The notes: generated from the letters alone by a model not told the origin. Shown: positions 24,360 to 38,215, counted from the stretch's first letter. The stretch is 64,000 nucleotides of DNA from Volvox africanus (GCA_030268105.1 BSDZ01000078.1:6271501-6335500), one strand, 5' to 3'. Numbers and translations are program-made.

Positions 24360-27300
24360 GATTGTATCCGGCCCTCTTGCCATCTTGTACATTGCTTCCA
24401 CAGCAATACGTAGAACGGCTTCCCCCGAGCTTCTTGGTTAAGCTTACAGGCGTGCGATTTTATTGAAGAGCCAAGGCAAGAAGTTTGCCAAGTGCTGTGT
24501 GCGTAGCCTTTGGCCCCATTAGACTCCACCTGTTGAACGGAACGTGGGCGTTATGATCCAGAAATGTCGCTGCAAGCACGCAAACGGATGCTTAATAAGG
24601 GCGAGACTGGTGTGCAGTGATAGCATAAAGCAGGTTTTTGCATCGTTCTTTTGTCATCAAACGTGATTTCAAGCAAAGCGGCACAGACGGTGCTTGCCAC
24701 ATATTGGGCAGATTCCTTTGGTTGGGTGCTGAACGGTCAAAAGGCCTGGTACGGGCCCGATCACTGTGGGATTGCTGTTACTGGTCACTGATAGGACACT
24801 GCGGAATATCTAATATACGCTTGGTACTACGAAAGTGGATGGTTTTTATGCCATAGTTTCTGACGCGGCCTTTGTTTTTTCTGTTCAGACCCCTTCAATT
24901 TTGTTCTTGTATGCTCGGGTTTCTACTAGGGAGGAATGTTCCTACTAAGGACGATCGTTTGCTTGAAGTCCCTGTTCGGTGGGTTGCGTTTTAATGCAGG
25001 TAGTGGTAACAGGAGCTTGTACGGGGAAGCGAATATACAGTTTTTCACGAATCCTAGGCTTTCCTATAAAGGTTATTCCGTCGCACTTGGGCCAAGGCGT
25101 GTTCCGATTACGTAGATGACTTGGGAAAGGGCTGTCAGGAAGGTTTCGATCTCGTCATCGATCATGTCGAGGGTGCATGGTAACGACGCCCATATCATAA
25201 GTGGGTGTAATTACGACAACTAGCTTGGATTTAATTCGGCAGGCTGCACGAAGGAATGCTACGTGCGTAAGCGTTTAAATGGTGTTTTTTTTGAAGAAGA
25301 GTATGTCTCACCGAATGATGTAGGGACAGGTAGCGTCGGATACATATATGATGCTATATATTTATTGCGTCTGTTGACAGGCTTCGTGCTCGTCGGTCAT
25401 TTTCTTATACCAAGCTGGTACGATTTTATGAAGTGCTCGCAGGTCTTTGCGTCTTATACGACATGCCGTTGAAGATGCAGAGCCTTGTTGTAATCATGAC
25501 CAGGGTTTGCAGTTGTCCCGGCCCTAAAATCGTCGTGGAACAATCAGAACAGTTACATGGTTGGCGTAGCGCGGCGGAGACAGTACAGCGTCATGCTGTT
25601 AAGCAACGCGAGGTCGAATGCTTACCCATATCAATATCATCCATGCAAAACTTGCAATCTCATAGTCCCGATTCTCAGACTAAATCCGTACATGCCGGCA
25701 AGGTAATAACACTATTCGAATGCGAGATGGTCGCTGGTCGCTACTGCTGCCCGTCTTACAATTTCAATGGCGAGGTTGCGCCCACATGTAGTTCTGGATC
25801 CTCGAAGGGGGTACCCCTTGCCGCGACAGTACGGGCCTCTGAAACTCCTCACCTACGTGGGGCTGCAGTGAGCAGCGGGTCAGCCAGGGCCCGTAACTAC
25901 TGCACCCGCGCAGGACCTTGGCAGATGTACAGCAATAGGTAACAGGCACGTCTGCAACTTGAGACGCCAGGAAGCAAAATCAGGACCACACGCCGGGTTG
26001 TTATCCAGCGGAGAGAAGCCTCCACTTTTGTGCGCGAACATGGCTGCCGTGGCGGATGTGCGACCCCACGACAGCCGTATGTTAGCCACGAATTATATTC
26101 CTATTCGACTGGGGTGGCCCTCACCCATGGTTCGGTTGGTAAGATGAAAACACCCCTGAAACCCATTTTTCTGAAAACTATCCTCGTAGGTGAAATGAAA
26201 AATCATTTGCAAGTGCCTACTGCTCCTTGCTAACGACCGGCATGGCAACACAATATGCAGCAGTATTGACCAGAACACGAGATGACAACCGCTGCCAACT
26301 TCAACCAGATGTTCCAAATCTCTATTCTAGAGGGGGGTGCCGGTTCTGCATCAGGTTTCTTTAGATAAAGGACCATATTAACTTATCCAAGGGCCTTATA
26401 AACGGACCAATACCACATGACAGGACAACCCATTGCGCGCCCGTCACTAGGCAGGGCCCCGCCCAGACAGGTAGCTGGGGAAGAATACATCCCCCCTACA
26501 CCGACGCCCAGGCAGCGATATTCCTACCGCGCCGAACTCAGCCAGTTCTGTTTCCGCACAACGGACACCTGCAACTAATCACGCGCCATAATGTGCTTTC
26601 AGTTCACCAAAAATTCATGGCAACTTCAGCTGTAACCTTATAACACGTGACCCAGCCCCCTCCAGGACGAAATCTACCGCATGCCGCTTGCGGTAGGAAG
26701 GTCATTGGCCGTCTTTATAAGTAGTAAGTATGAACTGACTGCTGTACCGGGAAGGGGCTATGCATCCCGGCCAGGTGATGCACGCATGTCCTTGGGCCTA
26801 CTGCCGCGTCGCGCGCACACAAACACACATACACACAAACACACAAACAGATTCGCGATATTGATTGCCTTTTGCGCTCTGTTAGCGTTCTCACCAACCC
26901 TTTGGGAGCACTCACAGAGTGACACAATGATCTGTGCTTCTGCCCCAGCAATATAAAAGAAACCAGCTCTCTCGCGCCGACGTGGCGGCGGTGAAATTAG
27001 ACCTGTGCGGCCTGGAAGTACGGCTACAATAAGTACCCTTGGTTTAATGTTCTATACGAGCGTCACGAAGGAGACGATGCGGACAGGGGCGAAAACCCCT
27101 GCCTCGTGGTGCCCAGCTATGCACCAATGTATGCCGGGATGCGTATCGCGTACGGCACAGAAGAGGCTACGTCCGTGCACTGCCCCTTAACTAAAATCCC
27201 ACCGCTCTTAACCATGCACGCTTTTAGCTGTCACTACAACAACTTTAGGCCTACTGTAACATCCCCAACGAGAGATAATATTCCCCGTCGTGTATGCTGT

Positions 27301-28386
27301 ACGGCACTATTGCTCGTGTACCTCAGAACACAAAACCGCAAAGTATAAACACGCCTCGTCATAACCATTATCATATGGACGGAATGTGGAATGAGTTCAT
27401 CGTAGAGGGTAACCCCTTCTGTAGGGAGCTTGCCCCACGCGCTAACCACTCACTCATTTTGGTGCGGCGTGGTTAGTGTGACATGATAGGTGTGATGTGG
27501 GTTGCGGTGTCCGTGAGGTGTCCGTGAAGTCAAGTGAATGCAAAAACGACCCTGTCGCAGCATGACCCAGAACTGAAAGACACTGCACACACGTTCAAAC
27601 CCGTACGCCTTGTGCTCGGGTAAGATAGCGTGTACGATAGGGTTTGTGTGAATCAACTAAAATTAGACCATCATATACCTTCACCTTAACGGGTTATTGG
27701 AAACGCTGCGTCGCGCGCTAAGTGGAGCACCGGAGGCCCCAGAAAGCCTCATACTGGGCAGAGATGGAAACTACAGGGAGGAAACAGTTAATAATCGCAT
27801 CTGAAAAATCAGCACCGGCTGCCAAGGCTGCCACCACACGCCGCTGATGCTGTGTCCTCATAACCCCACTTAACTCACTCCCTTGTGTTCCTCCCCGACC
27901 CCGACCACTGTCCGCCCCTGCTCGTCGACATCCTCCTAAGCACCGACCCAATTAACAGACTAACAGCTAACGAACAAAAAAACGACAGGCTATGAAGTTC
28001 CTGGACTCAGACTCATTTGCCACACAACATACTACTGTGCTCATATCACCGTACCACGTGAAACGTCCCATCCACATCTCATCCATTTTCCTCATTTGCC
28101 CAGGCTAAGGGGGACCTCGTGGCCCCACATCAATGAGGATGCGGACTCCTCCTTGAGCCATCGCCTTCAGCCCTATGGTCGGTGTGGGCTTCTCCCGGTG
28201 CCCATCGTCACCTCCTCATCTTCCGCATCACCGTCACTCCGCATGTGCCTACACTCCACAGGCTATTTTCTATATTTATATCATATTTCTATACGCTAGA
28301 TATTTAAGCTCCCTGGTGGCCATTTTCAGCACCAACTTTATCTCCGGCGTGAAACGGACTCTCCCCCATTCCCTGGAAAGCTTTCC
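24360..28386. other. Long intergenic stretch, no secure gene
   Basis: No recognised protein motifs. Two places have mildly coding-like frames. One is 25433-25942 (+), 169 codons open but without family features. The other is 27004-27200 (+), reading YGYNKYPWFNVLYERHEGDD and on to MYAGMRIAYG, with further open sequence to about 27470 in shifted frames; it could be the remains of a gene or an unrecognised multi-exon gene. An ACACA-rich simple repeat lies at about 26815-26850. Both flanking genes converge here, so their 3' UTRs are included. Confidence 0.45.
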
Positions 28387-31300
28387 TCACAGGTATAGCC
28401 CCAGCACCCGGGCGACCTGCTCCCCATCCAAAGGCCCGTCCACATCGCCCGCCCATTCGTACGTGTGCATGGCGCCCTTACCCTTCACCGATGCCATCCC
28501 CAGATCGCGCCAGGCCTCGCTAGGCAGCCGGGAGTGAGTGGCGGCGCTGACATGGATGTGGCCAGGGTTACACGTGCTCTCCATGCGGCTGGCAACGTTC
28601 TGGAGGGTGGTGAAGTGGTGGTGAGGAATGCGAGAGGGGGGGCGGAGCGATAGCTCATTGGGGGGAAGAGAGAGGGTTAGCATTTGGGAAGTGGTTGCGC
28701 TCGACTGAAGCTGTGAAGGTCAGGAGGAAGGATGCAGCTCCTGCCCCCCACAAGCTAACGCCCTTTTACTTAAGCTGATGCCCGGTATGATGCCCGGTGC
28801 GATCGGCCGTACTCCAACATGGCGGTCACTCAATGAAACCATGGATGCGGCACACGGCATGAATGGAGGCATGTACGTCAGATGCCATATTGCTGAGAGG
28901 ACTGCGGCTAGTGGCGGGACCTATTATTGCCTAATCAGGATCTGAGGCCATGGAGCATGACACAGTGGTGGGTTGCAGTGTGCCATAGCAGGAGTACTGC
29001 AGCTGTTGTTGCCCAGCACAGCACAGAGCCGTTTAAACGTTTCAACTCGGGCGGCAGCCTCAGACGCGCTCATCGGCCTCATCTTAAGCCCCAGCCCCTT
29101 CACACTTCTTGTATTCTCACACTTCTTATGTTCTCACACTTCTTGTATTTTCACCCCACCGCCTCCCGAACCGCCCCCTGATCTCCTGCCCACCACTGTG
29201 TCTCCGAAGAGGCAGAATCTCGGCATGGTGTCCCCCACCACACCGCTAGTGACGGGGCCGCTGTGAAGCCCCACACGCAGCTGTACGGGCTCCCCCGTGT
29301 GCGGCATATGCACCTCACGTGACACTCGGATCATGGCCTGGCCGGGGGCCGCCGGGGGGAATGCGGGATGGGTTGTCATAGGGGGATGGGGAAATGGTCA
29401 ACATGGCGCGCATGGGCACATAGGCTGGGGCGTTATGGGGCCCCCTAGCTGCCGCGTTAGTACTTTGATGGCGAGATGCACATACCGACGTGAAACTGAA
29501 TGCAGCCGTGCAGCATCTAAAGGTGAACGATGATGAGGAGCGAGTGATTGAGAGTGGCCCTTACTAGGAAACTTCTCACACTACTGTCCCGACTCTGGCT
29601 CTGCAGCTGGGCAGCATCCCGGACCCTCATATCTCTTCACCACTTTCCATCGTGCTGCTGATGTACGAGAATGATACATGCGCTCTTCCGCCCGCCCGAA
29701 ATACCTTGGCAAACTCCAATGTGCGTACGGCATGTAAAGGGTCCTCCGTACCGCTGATAACGGATTTGTAGCCATCCTCGTCATACGCCACTAACCCGCC
29801 GGCGACCATGTAACAGTCTGGGGAAAGTGCCAGAGGAGGCGCAGGAGATCCTGTCTGTCTATCTTTCTGTGTATGTTATGGGTGAATGGGTACGGAGGTG
29901 GAGGAACAGGTACCCCTCCCCTCCCCTCCCCTCCCCTCCCCTCCCCTCCCCTCCCCTCCCCTCCCCTCCCCTCCCCTCCCCTCCCCTCCCCTCCCCTCCC
30001 CTCCCCTCCCCTCCCCTCCCCTCCCCTCCCCTCCCCTCCCCTCCCCTCCCCTCCCCTCCCCTCCCCTCCCCTCCCCTCCCCTCCCCTCCCCTCCCCTCCC
30101 CTCCCCTCCCCTCCCCTCCCCTCCCCTCCCCTCCCCTCCCCTCCCCTCCCCTCCCCTCCCCTCCCCTCCCCTCCCCTCCCCTCCCCTCCCCTCCCCTCCC
30201 CCCCCCCTCCCCTCCCCTCCCCTCCCCTCCCCTCCCCTCTCAGGCACTCACCCCCGATGGTCTCCACCTTATACACCCTATAAAGGTCCACCAGGCCGTC
30301 GAAGCGGCTGTACAGATCGTTCAGGAAGGACATGACGGTGAAGGGAGTGGTAGCACTGCAAGCGGTCGTGAAGCCCTGCGCCGTACATAGCAGCGTATAG
30401 CAGGGCATATAGGATGGCGCGCGCGCGCGTCGGCAGTCTCGATCCCCGAAGAGGGCCACAGCCCCCCGGTCCCGCAGGTGTTTGGTCTAATAATCGGGAC
30501 CGACTATATACACGTTAACACTGGCGCACGATGGCTTCGAAATGACTAAGAAAATAATCACCTGGCTGATGCGACACGATGGAGCTCCAGAATGAGCTCT
30601 CGTCACGTTTCCAACACTTTGCTTTACGTAGTATTGTCGCGACATAACATGATATCGGTACGGCACTTATAATGTACGATTACAGTTTCATTTCGTGTTA
30701 AAATTACATGGGTTCGTAGCGTCTTCAAGGTGTAGATCCAGATTTAGCCACCCGACCCTACGACCCCGTACACGTACGTACCACAATGTCACAAAATAGG
30801 ATGGTCACGCATGGATGCCACGTGGCGAGTGAGGCCAGTCGCGCAGGGCCGCGCTCCAACGCTGCCGCCGCCGCCGCCGCCACCGCAGCTGCCTCGTCGG
30901 CGTCGCCACTCTTCGCGACGCCACCGCCGCTGACGGCGCCGACTGAGGTGTTCCCCAGTCCCCGTATCGGACTTGTCGACCTGGGGCCGGGAGAACAGGT
31001 TCCATGGCCCCGCGGCCCGCGATTCCATGGGCCCGTACGTGCAGGCCCTCGCCTTCTGCCGGCGCCGCCTCGCAGAGTCAGGTACTCAATGCAATGCCGC
31101 GGGAAGATACTCTCCAACACCTGACGGCCGATGGAATGATGCAGGAATGCGGATGAGATCTGCTCGCGCGTTTAGAACTGCTCGCGCGAACTCTCCGAGT
31201 TTTCGTGCTCCAGGGAGTCATGAAAGCAGAAGCACAATCACCCCAACCATATCCCAAGTGTCTGTGGTCCAGGAAGAAGACGGAGGCGAATAAACAGGCG

Positions 31301-34300
31301 GACCTGCGAACCACCTGCGTCCTTTCGTTATCTGTGTCACACATTCCCCCAGCACACGGTTCCCTCCATCATAACACATGACGCCAATACGGACGTGACG
31401 TCATGACGGCCCCGATTTCACGAATTCCTGAATCCACATTACTCTCACACCTTGTGCTCCTCTTGCAGCAACCCCGCCGTCTCCCGCTGGGCAGTAACCT
31501 CCGCCGTTACATCAAACTGAGTAATCACCAACAACATCGACTGCTGCCGCTCGGTCTGCTGCTGCTGCTGCGGCGGCGGCGGCGGCGGTGGAAGAAGTGA
31601 CACGGGCGCTGGCATCCCCCCCGTCGCAATGCCCCCTGGCGCTGACGTGGCGGCTTTTGCGGCGACATCCCCCTCCACAGGTACCTACGATGAGGATGGG
31701 CAGGCGCAATCATTGGGGACGAGACCCTCAGAGGCCTGTCTTACGATTCCGCATCTTCGGATTCCGTCAGCCCCACCCATCTCTGCCTGCGTCATGTCTT
31801 CCGCCCCCAGCACCCCTCCATGACACATGCAACATCTCAGCTACCCCACCACCCCAGTGTCCGCCCGGGTGGCAGCCGGGACGAATCTCTGTTCCCTGCA
31901 GGTTCCTCCATCACCTCCGTTCCATTGGCCGTTTCATCCCGACCCACTTCCGGGTGCCACCCCTCTTCCCTTCCTCTCTTCCCCTCCTCTCTTCCCCTCC
32001 TCTCTTTCCCTCCTTCCCCTTTCCATCATTGCGCACCTGAACCGCACGGAGGTGCACCCTATGCCAGACGGCGTGGGGGACCGCGGCCACAGGCAGCACC
32101 GCAGCCACGCCTCCGTTCCCGTCGACGTCACCGCCAAATGCACCAATCGCATCGGCGCCGTTAATAACTGCTTTGCCGCCGTCAACGACCTCTTGGTTTG
32201 GAAACCTACTGCCGCACGGACTGCAGTCTCTGGTGGCGGCGAGGGTAGGGGCATTGGCAGCGTTACCAGCGCCGCCGCCGTCGCTCTCTGAGCTGAGGAT
32301 CCGAAAGTCGGCGTTCCACTCCGCCGCCGCCACCGGGGCCCCTGCCATCATAACAGCCGCCGCTGCCACCGGCCCTCCTGCCATCGTCCCGGCCGCCGCA
32401 GCCGGAAGGTACCTGGCGTTGAGCGACGCACTGGACGAGCAGCCGGACCTTGCGGTGCGCGTCCCCATCGGCAAGGCAGTGGCGACGACGTCAGTGACGA
32501 CGTTGTTACCAGTGCTAAAACATTTCCGCTGGTGGACTATTTCTCCAGAATCGCCGCCGTCACTGCCGGCGGCAGCGGCGTCGCCACCGTTGCCGGACGC
32601 CATAGCACCATGCGCCTTGCATCCGGAGGCTGTGGCACTGCCGATGTTGCCGCCGACGACAGCCCGATAGACGTGATAGTGTTGATGTGCTTGTTGTTGC
32701 TGTGGTGGCTGCTGAGATTGTGGCGGCGGCGGCGTGGCTAGTTGGTGTAAGCAGCGGTGACGGGGCAGTTGCTGCGCTTCGTCCCGAAGTGATGAAAAAT
32801 TGCTTAAAAGCTGTCGTACGCGGCTCTGAGCATCCGTTTGAGGTGTCAGTCGGCGCCGTCTGGTCGCGGAGCCGACGTTGCATGTCCGACCCGGTGGCGC
32901 TGGCGGCAGCGGCGGCAGGTTCTGATGCTGGCACCACACGTCCACACCATTACCGGCGACGCCGCTGTTGTACGACACGGTGCCTCTGGGTAGAGCTGCC
33001 GTACTTGTTCTTGTTGCCCGTTCCCAGCGCGTCGGTTTATCCAGGTGACCTACGGCGCCGACTGTAACTCGTCGATAATCGTCGATGACCCTGCCGCCAC
33101 CGCCGCCGCCGCCGCCGCCACCGCCACCGCCACCGCCGCCTTGCCCTGACTCTGACGTGACTCGCCAGCACCGTCCGAGAGCGCCGCGGACTGCGGTGTT
33201 GTCGGCGGTGAGCTCGAGGGACTGCACGGACTGGGGGCCCGCGTCACTACTTCCGGGCAGCTTGATAATCCCGTCCCCGCATTCCCTGCATTCCACGCCT
33301 GTGGCGGCGCCGCTAAGGTTCACCATATCGTGCGCCTCCACGCCTACGTCTTCACCGCCACACTGGCTGTTGCAGCCCGCCGCCGCCTCCGCCGCCGATC
33401 GGGCTCCAAAACCATGATTAGATCCAGACTGCACCTCAACCCCGTCTGTAATCGTGCCAAGGTACGGCCGAATCGACAACCGCCGACCGCAAGACCCAGC
33501 CAGACCATTAACGCCGTACACACACGACGTTTTCTTGGGTACGGCATGTGTCGTGCATCCGATTGCAATCGGCAAGGTGGGTCCCTCTCGCTCCACTGGC
33601 TCTGTGGCGAAAGAGTTGCAGGAGGCGGCGCCGCCGCTGCCACCGCCCGTACCATTTCCACAGCTTAGCGCTGCCGCTGCAGACAACGGCGGGACGGAAG
33701 ACTGAGTCGCAGTCTGAGTTGCTTTGCCTAGCGGTCCGCTGCAGAATGTCAGGGACGCGAGATTGGTATTCGTGCTGGACATGCGGCGAGGGGCTTGGCG
33801 CTTCTTGTATGTCGCTACGGCGGCAGCGGCCTCCTGCAGGCGTTGGAGAGTGCTTGTATGCGGCGGCGGCGGCGGCGGCGGAAAGCTCCACCTCCAACGG
33901 AAAGCGGTGTCAGCTCCACCTCCAACGGCGGCGACAGAGGCGGCGTTTGCCGGCGGCTGTGGTGTTGCAAACATCGCGTGCAGCAGCAGTAACGGCGCCG
34001 AGGCCTCACATAAGGTCCCAGGATGCACCCAGGAGGGGGGAAGTACGGCGGCGTGTGGTGGTACCGGCGACGTCGTCGGCAACCAAGCCTGCGAGCAGCC
34101 TGGCGTCCCGGACGTACGCGCCGTACAGTCCGATGGCCGCTGCTGCAGTGCTGGCTGTGATTGCGGTGCTGATGGGAGAGACGACGTCGTTGTCGGCAAT
34201 GGGTTGTGAAGTTGCGAGGGCAGGTTCGATGCTGACGTTGACGTTGGTGTTAGGTGGTGTTGGGGTTGAAGCAGCTGGAGCTGTTGCTGATGGTTTCGGG

Positions 34301-34686
34301 AGGCACGCAGGTAGGGGGTACCCAAGTCACTGACAAGGCCTCCCTCATCGTCGCCATCGGCGTCGCCGCCGACAAAGATGCCGATGTTGGCGGCAGCGGA
34401 TGTCGAAACCGTCACCAACCCGCCATCGTCGCAGCGCTGAGTGAGCCACCCCGACTCTGGCGGCGGCGGCGGCGGCGGCGGTGGCGGGAAAGGTTCAGAG
34501 AGTCAGTCAGTGAATCCCAACTGAGGAGCAGCAAAGTCTGAAAGGAAGGAGAGACATGGCAGTACCTGTTTTGATGATGTAATCCGGACAGCCCACGAGG
34601 ACGCCATTTCCCGCGCCACGCCCTTCACCATCACCATCACCATCAGAAGCACCGTCGCCGTCACCGCCAGCGCCAGCGTCACCGCC

Positions 34687-34722
<36 letters not shown>

Positions 34723-37369
34723 ACCGCCCAGGATCTTCGGTGGCACTGACAGCCGGTGCGCTTTCGCGTCCAGGTTGGTCGGCACCACCGGGTGTTCCGC
34801 CGCCGCCACCACTATACCAGTGGTGGTACTCCGGGGCTGCGTGCGGGGCGTCCTCGTCGTCAGAGCAATTTGCGAAGTTGCCAGGGCCTCAAGCAGCCTC
34901 CGATCCAGAGCGTCGCTCTTCCCCCGGTCGGCCGAGTCATCCGAGAGGCTCTGCGGCGACGCTGCGCCGGCAGCGATGGGGCAGTCATAGCGTGCTGTAT
35001 GAGCACTTCCGGCGGCAGAGGTACCCCCAAATCCACCACGACCACCATTACCAACAAACGGCCTGTCGCCCGAGACCCGCGGGAATTGTACGGCAGCGGC
35101 TTCGGAGCCCGTGCCGCAGTGCATCCCCAACCGGTTTGAGATGCCTGGCTGCACTGAAGCCACGCAGGAGAAGCTCTGCGGAGGGGATTGGAGGCCATGG
35201 AAAGCAGTGGAAGGCGGAGGCAATGGAAAGCAGTGGGAGACCGCTTCGTACAGTGATCCCTAGGGGATGATGACCCCTGAACCGATGGGTTAGGACTGGA
35301 CTGTCAGCTGTCACGCCCTTCCATTTATATTCAAATTCTTAGCAAAGTTTCGCCTTTCCGTCCTCGTCCAGTAGCAGCTAGCATCTTGCTTTCGCATCTG
35401 TTGACCGCACAGAGGAAACATCAAACAGCATTTTTGCGAGTCTAGCCTGCCTGTGTATGACGCCCGCCTGACGGCACCCCCTTGAGCTGCACGCCGACGA
35501 AGGCCAGCTTGCCCTTCCGCGGCTGCAGAGGGCTCACATTGATTGCTACTATCCCTCTCAATACCCAATATAACATCCAATGATTGTAAATATTTGAACA
35601 ACACAAGGGAACCAAACGCGAGCGACATATTCCCCTCAAGCCTTAGGGGGTTTGCGGAAGCCGCATTTCCAAAAAGAAAAGCAACAAAACAACAAAACAA
35701 AACAACCTCATCGTCCGGAAGACGGAGGCGTGTAAAGAGCCTTCCCTGGAGCCTTCCCTCTGCCCACCTGACCCTGGACCACGTCCCCCAGCAAGGCGTC
35801 CACCAGCGCTAGGGTCGTGGGGCACCGGCGAGCCATTGTCGACTCCGCCGTCCGCGCCGTGCGCTCTCGGTGGGCAAGTAGCTCCTGGAGTAGCAGCCGA
35901 CCCGTGGATCGGCCCACCAGATTGCCCAGGAACTCCTGAAGCCCGGTGGCACACAACGACGCACCTTGATTGATAACATACTTGTGCTTGTGTTAACAGG
36001 GGACGCGGAAGAATCGTGAGTCGTGCAACGACATACATGAAGGGCGTACGGCACTGCAAGGGGAAATCGTGACTGCATGGGCAGTAGGAATGGGTCCTGT
36101 TGGATATGGTCCGCCAGATGGGTGTCGTTTAAATACTGTCAGTGCGGCCAAAATGACATCGTACCGCGGCAGCAAGAAAGAAAGCGCACTTTCCGCGAGA
36201 ACGCCGCACCGCACGCCACACCGCACGCCAGCTGAAGGCTGCTGGAAGGGGGTAAGCCGCTTCGACGAATGAGCTGCAGAATAAAAAACGAGTATGCAGT
36301 AGAGGGAGACTGAGGCATGGAGGCAGATTGGCAGATGCGGGGTTTGGGTCAGGAACGCATGAGCTGCTGCATCCAGTGATACGTGTCATGCCGTACCAGG
36401 TCGTACGAAACGTTCGTACACACTGCGCATCTTACCCGAGATCTCTTGTTCTGGTAGAGAACTTCATCCCTGCGTCCGTTGGGGCCATTGCGGCCATTGC
36501 GGGCGGGAGGAAGGGGCAGCGGTTAGCCGTCTGGCGGTGAAAGTCCCCACTCTGGCGCTCAGTACGACACAGCGAACAACCCATACAAACATCTTTACAA
36601 CCTTCATGCCTCAAAGCCCCCTTCCATTTCCCCTCCATCCACGTCCCTCATCCAAAATCGGCATCAAGGGACAAGCTTCACAGCGCCGTACACATGCCAT
36701 ACATGCTCACCCTGGGTGCTGTACGATGGTTACCAAGAACGGCCCATCGTTCAAGGCTAGCAACTGCGGACCGAACTCGCTGCAGCCATCTTGCATCATA
36801 ATAGCTGTACCGGGCCAGGGAGATGCCAGGGCAGCCGCTCGGGGTTTGGGGTCGAACAAGGAGGGCGTTTCTGCACCTGGCTCCGGAACCGCCACATCAG
36901 CCACTACGGCCGTTAAGCCTTCTGCACGGGCCGGGGCCGGGGTCGGGCATAAGACCCTCGGCCACTGTACGGAACAGGTCACGTCAGCTTTCGTTGTCGC
37001 TGCAGCTGCTATTCTGCACGTGGCTGGAGCTGCAGCTGCATTTGGTCCTGGTATGGCAGTGCTATGCTCGCAATCCAGCCCCGACCCCACCGCTGCCGCT
37101 GCCGCTGAGTCCGCAGCTGAGTCCGCAGCTGAGTCCCCGCGATGCTCCCCGACGTGGCTGCCCTCCGGGGTGTCATCCTCTGGCCTGCATGTGAAGGAGG
37201 AGCTCCGGGCCTCAGCACTCAGCAGACGAGACCGCTCCGCCGACGGCTCGCATCCCGAGGCCGAGGAGCCGGATGCCCGCGATGCCGTACGAATAAGTAC
37301 AGCTGGACGAGCGTTTTGACACCCCGCCACATCGTCAGGCTGAACCCGGCAGCTCTGGATCTGTGACAC
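28387..37369 (-). CDS. PAS-domain guanylate cyclase (class III), 5' end incomplete
   Basis: Complement exons, in order: (37369)-36711, 36469-36436, 35935-35768, 35175-34566, 34456-32037, 31684-31451, 31120-30782, 30375-30252, 29817-29705, 29337-29194, 28599-28387; phases agree throughout. A PAS start is seen as [14 protein letters not shown] joined to [11 protein letters not shown]; its end is [11 protein letters not shown] then [35 protein letters not shown] is the linker before the catalytic domain. The cyclase domain reads FCDIV-GFTTACS (metal Asp), [15 protein letters not shown] (second metal Asp), [26 protein letters not shown] and NVASRMES (transition-state Asn and Arg). Glu in KVETIGD and Cys in RFCLFGD are the guanine-selecting residues, so cGMP is the likely product. 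Exon 34456-32037 is a Gly/Ser/Gln/His-rich insert. The N-terminus, which may include membrane segments as in other algal cyclases, is not resolved; codon 37369 is not an ATG. The stop at 28387 overlaps a GTGAGG donor-like site. Confidence 0.88.
29913..30238 (+). repeat. (CCCCT)n pentanucleotide array inside a cyclase intron
   Basis: About 65 units of CCCCT with one longer C run near 30198-30207. It fills most of the intron 30251-29818 of the cyclase gene, between the codons for VETIG and DCYM. On the transcribed sense strand it is (GGGGA)n, able to form G-quadruplexes. All Pro/Leu/Ser or Gly/Glu/Arg frames across it are repeat artefacts. Confidence 0.97.
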
Positions 37370-38215
37370 GCATCGACCGGGTGGAACCGTGGCATCACCG
37401 GGAGAAGGGGTACAGATCTCACTCCCTCAAAGACAGTGTGTTCATGGCGGCGGCCAAGTGGCGTGCGGTTGGATAACGCGGAGGAGCACTTTGTTTTGGA
37501 GTCCTGCATGTGCGACTCATCACACGCAGCGCGCGCGCAAGTTTTATCCGCGGGTGTGGATGCACTCTCATACCCCGGCACTCGCAATAGTCAAATACAT
37601 TTATGGCATCAGGGGATAGGGATATGAAGGTAGCCCAATTCTTCCGTGTGACCCTGATGCAACAGGCCTCACGAGCTGCGGGCCGCCAGAGCCGAAATAA
37701 TGCGCTGTGGGTGGTGGCAGGGTGTTCCCCTGGCTGTCTGTTGCAATTAATTTTCGAGGGAAAAAGCTGGACGACTTTGTATGGACCAGGTATCCTTTAT
37801 TCGGCGGTCGTACATCGAATGAACTGTATGGGAACTGGGAAATATGGGATGATCTTCCACGTCTGGTACCGTAGCCGTCAGTTAGCTTCAACTGTCCCCG
37901 AATAGTCACATTGGCTTCACCTTATAGATATTTTAATCATCAATTTGATCTGTTCCTACTTCTGTTAATTTAAGTTTTTTTAAAAAAAGTCGTTTAATAT
38001 ACCCAGGGACAAGCCGGCGGCCAGGTCTTGCAACCCTTGAACGCACTCTGGCTGCAGGGTTGCAACTGATGATGCTAGTGTTGTTGGTGACATTAAAATT
38101 AAGTCTCGCAAATGATACGTCCAATCACTGTGAACTGCCGATCCGTACCACCAATTCGCCTTGCTGCGTCCCGTAGTCCGCGAGCAACAGACGTTGCGGC
38201 AGCAGAGTGCTTGTC
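37370..38215. other. Upstream of the cyclase exons; no secure gene
   Basis: Should contain the missing 5' exons or the promoter of the cyclase gene. Minus-strand open pieces at about 37840-37690 and 38160-37980 (SDWTYHLRDLILMSPTTLAS) might be exons but lack confirmed splice partners. Confidence 0.3.

Noticed and set aside
29827..30459. Long Pro/Leu/Ser and Gly/Glu/Arg frames on both strands
   Set aside because: Pure products of the (CCCCT)n array, which is open in all frames; it lies in an intron of the cyclase gene.
33548..34333. 261-codon plus-strand frame
   Set aside because: Shadow of the minus-strand cyclase exon 34456-32037, whose phase agrees with both neighbours.
36537..37319. 260-codon plus-strand frame
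   Set aside because: Antisense to the cyclase exon ending [14 protein letters not shown], which splices in phase into the PAS segment.
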